Shown here one piece after another: positions 1-6,466 of a stretch of DNA of 6,664 nucleotides; position 1 is the stretch's first letter; every line of letters begins with the position of its first letter. The notes beneath the pieces are model-generated. The model was not told the origin of the DNA and searched no databases. It saw only the letters and a list, made by a program, of their open reading frames with translations. The stretch spans positions 1 through 6,664 of the forward strand of contig JBCCFC010000773.1 in NCBI GenBank assembly GCA_039029935.1, given 5' to 3'. The stretch comes from G039029935 sp039029935. GTDB lineage: Bacteria; Chloroflexota; Anaerolineae; Caldilineales; Caldilineaceae. A program made the translations under genes and the position numbers.

Positions 1-156
1 AAGTACAATTGGGGATGACCAACTGATTGGATGGTAAGAGCAATCAAACATAGGGTTAAATTGGTCTTTTAGTCTTTATTTTGCATGGCTTAATCGACAA
101 AATAACGAGTGCGTATTTGGTGCGCCTTTTCATGTAGTAGCGAAAAGTATCAACAG

Positions 157-204
157 GGTAACAGATTGCTTATCTGTTGCCAGAGCGCAGATAGGCAATC
201 TGCG
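157..204 (+). promoter_or_regulatory. Tandem palindromes in the exporter leader, able to form alternative hairpins
   Basis: Two copies of the motif CAGAT-N5-ATCTG lie at 162-176 and 188-202, with centres 26 bp apart. The second is a near-exact inverted copy of the first (14 of 15 bases). Each can fold alone: 157-166 pairs with 172-181 (10 bp, one G-U, loop of 5), and 186-192 pairs with 198-204 (7 bp, loop of 5). Alternatively 162-177 pairs with 187-202 in one 16-bp stem with two G-U pairs and a 9-base loop. The two folds exclude each other. The element ends 26 bp before the exporter ATG. It could be a paired operator for a dimeric regulator, an RNA switch in the leader, or a dispersed palindromic repeat. 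No U-tract directly follows the stem, so it is not a classic terminator. Confidence 0.6.
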
Positions 205-230
205 ATACTGTTTTCTTGTCCAGAGAATTT

Positions 231-3200
231 ATGGAAACATCAGAGCAAAAGCCGAATAAACAATCAAATCGCAGGGCGAGGCGGGTGCGCACGGCAAACC
301 CACTGGCCGCGTTGGATAGTGTCGCAAAGACGGAAGCTACTGAAGATGAACCTGTCAAAGATGAACCTGTCAAAGATGAACCTGCCAAACAGCCTGATAC
401 GCCTGCCCTTGGACCAAAACCGAAGGTTCGCTCATCTGCCAGATCATCGGCAGCGACAGTTGCGCTCTCCACATTAACGTCGGACACACCAGAGCCAGCC
501 CCAACCCCATCCAAACCTGCTGCCAAACCCACTGCCAAACCCACTGCCCAATCATCCATCCTGCCCGATACACAAGACCCTAGACATCGATCTGAGAGCC
601 AAGATGAGCAGACCGACCCTGACAAAATCTCAGAGCTATTCCTGCTGCGTTTGCGCTATCGTGAAGGGCGGATGTTGGATGTGCAGCATAATCAGCCCTT
701 TCTTTTGGACCAACCCAATATGGTCTGGGTGGTCTATAATGGCAAGATTGACATTTTTGCGGTGAAATTGCGTACAGCAACGGATAGTGGGCAGGTAGAT
801 AATAGGCAGGGCGCAGGGCAAGGGCAAGAGATTGTGGGGAGCCGCACCTATCTCTTTTCGATTGAGGCGGGCGAAATGATGAGTGGGATGGCCTTACAGC
901 CGTCCCAAGAGGCAGTTTTACACTATCCGACCGATATGACCATCGGGTTGCTGGCGGTGGGTGGGCTGGATACGCAGGTCACACGGGTGCGCATCAATCG
1001 GTTTAAGGCGTTGGCAACACACGAGATTTTTGCCGACCATGTGACTGGTTTGTTGACGCGTTGGGTGACACAACTCTGTAACAGCATTGGTGAGGTCAAA
1101 GCCCCCAAAAACTATCATTTTCTGGAGCCGAATCGCAAATATATCATTGAGCAGACCGACCGTGTGCTCCTGCCCAAACAGGGGCTGATCTGGGTCAAGC
1201 ATGTTGCGGGGCTTTCGACGATCCTAGAGCGTTATCCTGTCACAGCAGCGCAGTCAACCATGTTCTTGCCCATGACGCCGCAGCTATGGCTGCACCCGAG
1301 CCAAGACACCCAACTGTTGTCGATTGACACGGCCACCATGATTCAAGTGGACCCAGAGTGGGTGGGGCTAACCCAGTTCTATGCATTGATGCTGGGCTAT
1401 TTGACCCATAGACAGGTCCATCTTGAACAGACCGAGCGACATTATCTGCGCCAGATGATGACGGGCGACCGGACACGGATGGAACGATCACTGGCACAGT
1501 TTGCGGCCATTCTTGCCCCTGAAAGCACACTCATTCCCGCCACGACCAACGCGCTGGTGCAGGCCAGCCAACTGGTGGGTCAAGCACTCGGCATCACCGT
1601 GCATCCACCTGCCGGAGCCGACCGTAACACGGGCATCCTGCCCGTCCCCCCAGATAACAAGACTGGCAACAAGACTGGCAACAAGACTGGCAATAAGACT
1701 GGCAATCAAGCTGTCGATACGTTTCTTCAATCGCTTGCCCGTCGCTCTAAATTTCAACTGCGTAAGGTGATTCTGCGACAAACATGGTGGCGGCATGACA
1801 ATGGACCGCTGCTGGCGTGGATGTCTACCGAACCAGCGCAGGACGACATCACTGAGGGGACGCGTCCCACGCTTATTCCAGTTGCCCTCCTCCACAATCC
1901 TCGTCTAGGCTATGTGATCCATGATCCCGTTGCCGATACACAAACGCCTGTCAACGCACAGACAGCCAAACAACTCAACCCCCATGCCTATACCTTCTAT
2001 CGTACCCTACCCGACCGGACGTATCTCAGCAGTGCGCAAGAAGCGTGGTCCATGCTGCGCTTTGGGCTACATGGCTTGGCCTATGATAGCTGGATTGTGA
2101 TGGCGATGATTCTGCTGACCAGTGCCATCGGCCTCATCTTCCCCATCGTCATGTCCATCCTCTTTGACACCGTGATTCCCACCCACAACCAGGGTGAGTT
2201 ACGCATGATCACCTTTGGGCTGGCCGCGGTCATGGTGGGCAGTACGCTCTTTGAACTCACACGTAATTTTGCCCTCACGCGCATCGAAGCCCACATTGAC
2301 CTCAATCTACAATCCGCCGTCTGGGATCGTCTGCTCCATCTGCCCACCACCTTCTTTCGTCAATTTTCGGCGGGTGATCTCACCAACCGTGCCAATGGTA
2401 TCCTGCAAATCCGCTCGCTGCTCTTTGGCAACACACTCAGTGCGATCCTCGCCACCGTTTCCTCCATCACCAGTTTTGGCATCCTCTTCTACTACAGTGT
2501 TCAACTGGCACTTATCGCCACCCTGCTCACCGCTGTCGCCCTCCTTGCCAGCATCATCCTTGGTCTGATCCAGCTACGCTATGATCGTGAGAAGGTACGC
2601 ATTGAGGGACAATTGCAGAGTGTTGTCTTCCAATTTCTCTCCGGTGTCTCTAAACTGCGTATCTCTGGCACAGAACACCGTGCCTTTGCGGTCTGGGCCG
2701 AACTCTTTGCGCAGAAACGCTCACTGACGTTTCGTTCTGAATTGGCAGAAAACGCGCTCAACAGCTTTCAGCGCGGCTACTCGGTCATCAGTACACTGGC
2801 GATTTTTCTGGCGGTTTATTATTGGCTAGAGACAGACACCAGCTCACAGAGTACCTTTACCATCGGCAGTTTTCTTGCCTTTAACACCGCCTTTGGTACA
2901 TTTTTCTATGCGCTCCAAGACCTTGCCTATGCCATTCTCGACACATTGCAGATGGTTCCTATCTACACACGTGCGCGCCCGATTGTGCATACACGACCAG
3001 AGGTTAATTTACTCAAAACGCTGCCCGGGGAGCTGACAGGCGAAATTGAGATCAGCCATATCACCTTTCGCTATCACCCAGATTTACCACCTGTTCTCAA
3101 AAACATCACGCTTTCGATTGACCCCGGTGAGTTTATTGCCATTGTGGGGCCATCGGGGTCGGGCAAGTCAACGTTACTGCGGGTGCTGCTGGGCTTTGAG

Positions 3201-3758
3201 ATGCCCGAATCGGGTGCGATCTACTATGATAAACAGGATTTGACGGGGCTAGACATCCAAGCGGTGCGGCGACAGATTGGGACGGTTCTCCAGAACAGCC
3301 GCCTGACCGAAGAGGACATTTTGGGCAACATTCTGGGGTCGAGTCAACTGACGGTGGCTGATGCGTGGGAGGCGGCCATGCAGGTGGGGCTGGATGAGGA
3401 GATTCGTGCGATGCCGATGGGGATGAACACGATTGTGGGGCATGGGGGCAGCACGCTTTCGGGTGGGCAGCGGCAACGATTGCGCATTGCCAAGGCGTTG
3501 ATCAAGCAGCCGCGCATTATCTTTTTTGATGAGGCGACGAGCTATCTGGACAATCAGTCACAGACGGTGGTGAGCCAGTGTTTGGAAAACCTGAAAGCGA
3601 CACGGATTGTGATCGCGCATCGGCTGAGTACGATTCAGCAGGCTGACTGTATTTATGTGTTGGATCATGGTGAAATCGTGCAGCAGGGGACCTATGAGGC
3701 GTTGATGGAGGATGAGGAGGGGCTGTTTGCGGAGTTGGCGCGGCGGCAGATTTCGTAG
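231..3758 (+). CDS. NHLP/NHLM-type bacteriocin export ABC transporter, permease/ATPase subunit
   Basis: This is a membrane exporter half-transporter that should use ATP to move a ribosomally made peptide out of the cytoplasm. From the ATG at 231 it has 1175 residues. Residues 1-130 are low-complexity (Lys, Pro, Ala, Glu) and look disordered. Residues 131-430 form the family's soluble N-terminal domain (FLLDQPNMVWVVYNGKIDIFAV and the following Gly-rich stretch). A linker with NKTG repeats follows at 476-491. A second soluble segment (about 500-600) carries WWRHDNGPLLAW and ends near FYRTLP. About six membrane segments lie at 617-900. The ATPase has Walker A GPSGSGKST (973-981), Q-loop Gln1021, signature LSGGQ (1076-1080), Walker B with Asp1100-Glu1101, and His1130, so it should be active. 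No C39 peptidase domain is seen, which matches the family's second ABC subunit; leader cleavage would need a partner. A TTG at 216 would add five residues, but ATG 231 is preferred although its ribosome site (AGAGAA) is weak. It exceeds the family's usual roughly 700 residues (recalled figure), largely through the N-terminal tail, soluble regions and linker. No precursor peptide gene is visible beside it. Confidence 0.93.
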   Translation: METSEQKPNKQSNRRARRVRTANPLAALDSVAKTEATEDEPVKDEPVKDEPAKQPDTPALGPKPKVRSSARSSAATVALSTLTSDTPEPAPTPSKPAAKPTAKPTAQSSILPDTQDPRHRSESQDEQTDPDKISELFLLRLRYREGRMLDVQHNQPFLLDQPNMVWVVYNGKIDIFAVKLRTATDSGQVDNRQGAGQGQEIVGSRTYLFSIEAGEMMSGMALQPSQEAVLHYPTDMTIGLLAVGGLDTQVTRVRINRFKALATHEIFADHVTGLLTRWVTQLCNSIGEVKAPKNYHFLEPNRKYIIEQTDRVLLPKQGLIWVKHVAGLSTILERYPVTAAQSTMFLPMTPQLWLHPSQDTQLLSIDTATMIQVDPEWVGLTQFYALMLGYLTHRQVHLEQTERHYLRQMMTGDRTRMERSLAQFAAILAPESTLIPATTNALVQASQLVGQALGITVHPPAGADRNTGILPVPPDNKTGNKTGNKTGNKTGNQAVDTFLQSLARRSKFQLRKVILRQTWWRHDNGPLLAWMSTEPAQDDITEGTRPTLIPVALLHNPRLGYVIHDPVADTQTPVNAQTAKQLNPHAYTFYRTLPDRTYLSSAQEAWSMLRFGLHGLAYDSWIVMAMILLTSAIGLIFPIVMSILFDTVIPTHNQGELRMITFGLAAVMVGSTLFELTRNFALTRIEAHIDLNLQSAVWDRLLHLPTTFFRQFSAGDLTNRANGILQIRSLLFGNTLSAILATVSSITSFGILFYYSVQLALIATLLTAVALLASIILGLIQLRYDREKVRIEGQLQSVVFQFLSGVSKLRISGTEHRAFAVWAELFAQKRSLTFRSELAENALNSFQRGYSVISTLAIFLAVYYWLETDTSSQSTFTIGSFLAFNTAFGTFFYALQDLAYAILDTLQMVPIYTRARPIVHTRPEVNLLKTLPGELTGEIEISHITFRYHPDLPPVLKNITLSIDPGEFIAIVGPSGSGKSTLLRVLLGFEMPESGAIYYDKQDLTGLDIQAVRRQIGTVLQNSRLTEEDILGNILGSSQLTVADAWEAAMQVGLDEEIRAMPMGMNTIVGHGGSTLSGGQRQRLRIAKALIKQPRIIFFDEATSYLDNQSQTVVSQCLENLKATRIVIAHRLSTIQQADCIYVLDHGEIVQQGTYEALMEDEEGLFAELARRQIS
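345..389 (+). repeat. Three 15-bp tandem repeats inside the exporter N-terminal tail
   Basis: GATGAACCTGTCAAA is repeated at 345-359 and 360-374, and with one change (GCC for GTC) at 375-389. The units are in frame and encode DEPVK, DEPVK, DEPAK at residues 39-53, a charged spacer in the predicted disordered tail. The first two copies are identical at DNA level, which suggests recent duplication by slippage. Confidence 0.95.
513..548 (+). repeat. Three 12-bp tandem repeats (KPAA/KPTA/KPTA) in the exporter tail
   Basis: AAACCTGCTGCC at 513-524 is followed by two identical AAACCCACTGCC units at 525-536 and 537-548, in frame, encoding KPAA-KPTA-KPTA at residues 95-106. Like the DEPVK repeat it lies in the low-complexity tail and probably acts as flexible spacer, if it acts at all. 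Confidence 0.9.
1629..1645. repeat. Perfect GC-rich palindrome inside the exporter gene
   Basis: ACGGGCATCCTGCCCGT is a perfect 7-bp inverted repeat with a 3-base loop. It is translated as part of the linker (TGILPV) and sits 10 bp before the NKTG tandem repeat. This kind of GGGCATCCTGCCC sequence resembles short dispersed palindromes that invade coding sequences in several bacterial phyla; whether it is dispersed in this genome cannot be judged from one copy. Confidence 0.75.
1656..1703 (+). repeat. Four 12-bp tandem repeats encoding NKTG in the exporter linker
   Basis: AACAAGACTGGC occurs three times without change (1656-1667, 1668-1679, 1680-1691) and a fourth time with one change (AATAAGACTGGC, 1692-1703). 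It is in frame and encodes NKTG four times at residues 476-491, followed by NQ. It separates the N-terminal domain from the WW-containing segment. The near-identity at DNA level, including third positions, points to recent expansion. Copy number is likely to vary between strains. Confidence 0.96.
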
Positions 3759-3778
3759 GAGAGATTCTCTGTGATTAC

Positions 3779-4210
3779 TCAGCGTTTTTTACTTAGGTTT
3801 CTTGGTGGCTTTACTTCGCCTATGAATGTTAAATTGAAGAACGACTTAATTTCCTCAAAATTTTGTTTGGGAATGATAAAGGTAGGCACAAGATATTCTT
3901 CCAGAGCCACATTCAATTCTATATTGTGATAGACACTTGCGTTGCCTCGTTGTGCTCGAATCCAGTATCCGTTTACTTCACGAATTGTTATCTCATGGCA
4001 ATAGTTGCCGTCAAAATTGATTAAGATTGCCACTTCTCCTAGCCGAGGTCGCCATTTTTCATAAATCGACATCAAATATGGGTAGAATGCATGAACTATT
4101 TCTAAATGGGTCTCTTTGATTTTGTCTTGAATCGCTTTAATCTCAGACTCAAGTTCAGCAGTCTTATGGTAAAGTCGTTGTACTTCTTGCATTGCTAGAT
4201 TTGTTGTCAT
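3779..4210 (-). CDS. Hypothetical protein with N-terminal coiled coil, AT-rich gene
   Basis: This is a 143-residue protein that I do not recognise. Residues 8-38 (QEVQRLYHKTAELESEIKAI and onward) have heptad-like spacing and look like a coiled coil. The rest appears to be a small mixed alpha/beta domain with WRPRLGEVAILINFDGNY around 53-70 and a basic C-terminal tail ending in RNLSKKR. No signal peptide or membrane segment is seen. A possible ribosome site (AGAGG, 4224-4228 on the opposite strand) lies 13 bases before the ATG, which is rather far. In a count of 300 bases (3841-4140) 113 are G or C, about 38%, well below the neighbouring genes. This suggests acquisition from elsewhere. It starts 53 bp after the molybdopterin-binding gene ends and converges with the exporter, so it may simply be an insertion into the gap between them. 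A role cannot be assigned. Confidence 0.8.
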   Translation of the reverse strand: MTTNLAMQEVQRLYHKTAELESEIKAIQDKIKETHLEIVHAFYPYLMSIYEKWRPRLGEVAILINFDGNYCHEITIREVNGYWIRAQRGNASVYHNIELNVALEEYLVPTFIIPKQNFEEIKSFFNLTFIGEVKPPRNLSKKR

Positions 4211-4263
4211 AATATATACTCATCCTCTTTCAGAAGTCTGGCATTCACTGGAGAATCATCTGC

Positions 4264-5304
4264 CTATCCGACGCGGCTTCTCGGTAACGGACGCTCCGGC
4301 ACATCCTCCAGCAACCCGCCATGTCCCATCTCGATAATGTCCTGATGCGTGAGTCTGTCACCGACCAACAATCTTGGCAACACCAAATCAATGATGTTCT
4401 CCTTGGGACTACGGGAGCAGCCTGGCGCACCCAAAATGGGCGTATCCCCATGATAGCCCAGCATCAGCAAGTTGCCCGGATCCACAGGCGCACCAAAGCA
4501 GACGACCTCACCATCCGCTCGCTCAACGGCACGGGGCGCAATGTCATAGCGATCCATGATGGCGGTTTCACCCGCCAGAATAATCAGATCAAAGTTGGTC
4601 GCAATCTGTTGACGCAATGTGTCCGCCAGTTGGCGCTCGCCGGACTCATAGTTGAGGGGCACAAAGTCGATCTGTTCAATGGTAGCGGCAAGCTGGTCGA
4701 GCCGAAGTGTGAGCGCGTTTTTAAAACTGTTGACGATGCGGTCCTGAGCCGAGACAGAGCCGGAAAGAATTAACCCGACTCGTTTGGGCTGGAATGGTGT
4801 CAGCGCAAGCAATGGTGCATCCATCTGCCCCAAGGCTTCAGCAGTCTCAACGACGGTTTGACTCAAGGCATAGGGGATGATCTTGAGGGTGGCGATCATC
4901 TTGCCTGCACGCACGGGCGTGTTGCTGTAGACGGTCGCCAAGGTGACGCCGACACACGTATTCAGCTGGTTCAAGTGTGGCACGTTGACACGCACCAATC
5001 CCGGTAGGTCTGCAAACAAATTGACGCGACCAGTGGCAGCATTCGAGCAACGGATCACACTTGCGCCCTGCCCAGTGCCAAGCACCGCCTTGGCAATCCG
5101 CTGTGCCGCACTGTTCTCGTCAACGTCATCCGCGTCGAGTTCAGCCACATAAACAGTCTCACGCTGGAGTGCATGTAGCGTGTCAATGTCAGCCGCCGTC
5201 AATGCATGGCCTTTGCGCAACACCCGCCGCCCATTTTCACCTGCAATATTATGCCCAAGGATCATCCCTTGCGCTTGATTGATTGGAATAGCATGAAATT
5301 TCAT
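4264..5304 (-). CDS. MoeA-like molybdopterin-binding protein (MoCF domain)
   Basis: A 346-residue cytoplasmic protein of the molybdopterin-binding family related to MoeA and MogA, in the branch often found with molybdenum hydroxylases such as CO or xanthine dehydrogenases. The N-terminal part has the family pattern: MKFHAIPINQAQGMILGHNI, RRVLRKGHALTAADI (26-40), TGRVNLFADLPGLV (91-104), and VRAGKMIATLKIIPYA (131-146). The C-terminal MoCF domain (about 173-315) has AGETAIMDRYD (244-254), PVDPGNLLMLG (273-283) and GAPGCSRSPKEN (292-303), and ends with MGHGGLLEDVPERPLPR. These should bind the pterin or its nucleotide. Close relatives are often fused to a MobA-like nucleotidyl- or glycosyl-transferase; here the protein ends at the usual junction, so it is a stand-alone form. 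It probably helps mature, carry or sense molybdenum cofactor; the exact reaction is not known to me. No molybdoenzyme gene is in the window. No clear ribosome site precedes the ATG. Confidence 0.87.
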   Translation of the reverse strand: MKFHAIPINQAQGMILGHNIAGENGRRVLRKGHALTAADIDTLHALQRETVYVAELDADDVDENSAAQRIAKAVLGTGQGASVIRCSNAATGRVNLFADLPGLVRVNVPHLNQLNTCVGVTLATVYSNTPVRAGKMIATLKIIPYALSQTVVETAEALGQMDAPLLALTPFQPKRVGLILSGSVSAQDRIVNSFKNALTLRLDQLAATIEQIDFVPLNYESGERQLADTLRQQIATNFDLIILAGETAIMDRYDIAPRAVERADGEVVCFGAPVDPGNLLMLGYHGDTPILGAPGCSRSPKENIIDLVLPRLLVGDRLTHQDIIEMGHGGLLEDVPERPLPRSRVG

Positions 5305-5310
5305 GTGGCT

Positions 5311-5316
5311 ATTTTA
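5311..5316 (-). promoter_or_regulatory. Possible -10 box of the molybdopterin-binding gene
   Basis: On the - strand TAAAAT lies only six bases before the ATG at 5304-5302, with no Shine-Dalgarno sequence between. If it is a -10 box, transcription would start at about the A of the ATG, giving a leaderless message. No good -35 box was found at the right distance, so this is a weak suggestion. Confidence 0.25.
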
Positions 5317-5331
5317 GCATGTGTGATCGCC

Positions 5332-5353
5332 GCATAGAAATGTTTTCATATGC
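5332..5353. other. AT-rich imperfect palindrome upstream of the molybdopterin-binding gene
   Basis: GCATAGAAA (5332-5340) pairs with TTTC plus TATGC (5344-5353) with one bulged A at 5348 and a 3-base loop, giving nine base pairs. It lies 28 bp upstream of the gene start. It could be an operator, or part of the 3' end of the methyltransferase message. It lacks the GC stem and T-run of a standard terminator. Confidence 0.35.
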
Positions 5354-5392
5354 TAATGTCAGTAATCGAGATCAGGGATGGCACAGGCATTA

Positions 5393-5416
5393 ACAATTCA
5401 ACAATTCAACAATTCA
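5393..5416. repeat. Three octamer repeats at the methyltransferase stop codon
   Basis: ACAATTCA occurs three times end to end (5393-5400, 5401-5408, 5409-5416). Read on the - strand it is TGAATTGT repeated, and the first TGA is the stop codon of the methyltransferase gene. Because the unit is 8 bases, the three TGA triplets fall in three different frames. Confidence 0.92.
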
Positions 5417-6445
5417 CAAATTCGACAATGAATCAGTCGTCTTATGCTGCACCCGCAAAACGACAATCTTTGTTGAGTGATTAAAAGGCGCAGGGTCTGT
5501 CACAAAGTTATTGACACGGGTCTGTGGATAGCCCGTAAAATCCTCGGCAATGGGAACCAGTTCTTCAATCGACACATACCCATCTTCACAGAGCGATGAC
5601 AGTGCATCCATATACGCTTGTCCACTAAAAAACAGCGCATTATTGATGGCAACGATACGTCCGTCATGCTTTACCAGCGGGCGCACTTTGTTGACCAGCC
5701 GCACAGTGTCGTGACTGAGATTGAGCCTGCCCTTTTTGGTGGCCGAAAAGAACGGTGGATCGATAAAGATGCAATCAAACTGTTCGCCATAGCGTTTGAG
5801 ACGGTTCATATGTGACCAGTAGTCGCCCTTTTGGAAGTCGCGTTTGTGGACGGGAAAACCGTTAAGCGTATACGATGTTTTGGCAACATTGAGAAAGTTA
5901 CGGTTGAGGTCGGTCTGGACGACGCGCTCTGCACCGCCAGCATGGGCCGCAACCCCCAAGCTGCCCGTGTAAGCAAAGGTGTTGAGGACTGTTTTGCCAC
6001 CCAAATTGTCGATAGCCCAGTGGCGCAGGGTGCGTGTATCGAGGTAGAGGCTGGCATCACGGTTCATCAGCGGGTCAATGGCATAGCGCACACCATGTTC
6101 ACGGACCCAGCGGTCACAGTCAGTGCCAACAATGAATTGCCCACGCCGCGCTTCCTCGGTTTCACCATGTCTTGTTTTGAGGATAACGGCCTCAATCCAT
6201 GAAAATTTTTCCAGCAGCCATGTCTGTGCCGCCCCAACAAGCGGAGTTCCTTCATGCGCTGGGTTGGCGTAGTTGTGCATCACAATGGTTTTTGCATAAA
6301 GGTCGATGACGAGCGCAGGGCATCCTTCCAAAAAGCCATTGAAAAGACGAAAAGCATTGGTGTGATTGGTGGCCTTGCTTTCATCCACAAACGCAGTACG
6401 CGCATCAACCGCACGTGCTAGCTGTGTGAGCAATGTGGCAATCAT
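5414..6445 (-). CDS. Class I SAM-dependent methyltransferase, RlmK/RlmI-like (probable rRNA methyltransferase)
   Basis: A 343-residue cytoplasmic enzyme that should transfer a methyl group from S-adenosylmethionine, most likely to large-subunit rRNA. Residues 30-110 match the small domain before the Rossmann fold in RlmI and RlmK (AFRLFNGFLEGCPALVIDLY). YLDTR (134-138) and the SAM-binding motif NTFAYTGSLGVAA (155-167) follow, then the acidic residue Asp179 (QTDLNRN), and motif IV DPPFFS (229-234). The segment after motif IV has AINNALFFSG (266-275) where RNA m5C enzymes such as RlmI carry a catalytic cysteine. That site is more like the SNNKRGF segment of RlmK, an m7G enzyme. There is no N-terminal PUA domain. 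The target base is therefore uncertain, but m5C is unlikely. The ATG at 6445 is supported by GGAG five bases upstream. The gene begins 21 bp after the end of the upstream solute-binding gene, so co-transcription is possible. Confidence 0.87.
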   Translation of the reverse strand: MIATLLTQLARAVDARTAFVDESKATNHTNAFRLFNGFLEGCPALVIDLYAKTIVMHNYANPAHEGTPLVGAAQTWLLEKFSWIEAVILKTRHGETEEARRGQFIVGTDCDRWVREHGVRYAIDPLMNRDASLYLDTRTLRHWAIDNLGGKTVLNTFAYTGSLGVAAHAGGAERVVQTDLNRNFLNVAKTSYTLNGFPVHKRDFQKGDYWSHMNRLKRYGEQFDCIFIDPPFFSATKKGRLNLSHDTVRLVNKVRPLVKHDGRIVAINNALFFSGQAYMDALSSLCEDGYVSIEELVPIAEDFTGYPQTRVNNFVTDPAPFNHSTKIVVLRVQHKTTDSLSNL

Positions 6446-6450
6446 GGTGA

Positions 6451-6454
6451 CTCC
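6451..6454 (-). promoter_or_regulatory. Ribosome binding site of the methyltransferase gene
   Basis: On the - strand GGAG is followed by TCACC and then the ATG, a spacing of five bases. It is the clearest Shine-Dalgarno site in the window and fixes the start at 6445. Confidence 0.75.
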
Positions 6455-6466
6455 GCCGCAACCAAG

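Noticed and set aside
2..37. Short open frame STIGDDQLIGW followed by TAA, possibly the end of an upstream gene
   Set aside because: Only 11 codons are visible and nothing in them is recognisable; the other two frames also stop within 30 bases, so there is no support.
81..119. TTGCAT (81-86) with TATTTG (114-119) as an exporter promoter
   Set aside because: The spacer is far too long and the -10 match is poor; no convincing promoter could be chosen in 1-156.
170..625. 151-codon open frame on the - strand opposite the exporter N-terminus
   Set aside because: Its low-complexity Gly/Val/Ser protein is the shadow of the Pro/Lys-rich repeats on the + strand, and the exporter frame is clearly the real one further on.
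3760..3770. AGAGATTCTCT as a terminator between the convergent genes
   Set aside because: Only a 4-bp AT-containing stem, with the nearest T-run (3784-3789) too far away; too weak for a terminator call.
4321..4773. 150-codon open frame on the + strand inside the molybdopterin-binding gene
   Set aside because: The - strand frame has strong family motifs throughout; the + frame shows none.
5831..6202. 123-codon open frame on the + strand inside the methyltransferase gene
   Set aside because: It lies opposite the SAM-binding motif region of a well-supported gene and has no recognisable domain.
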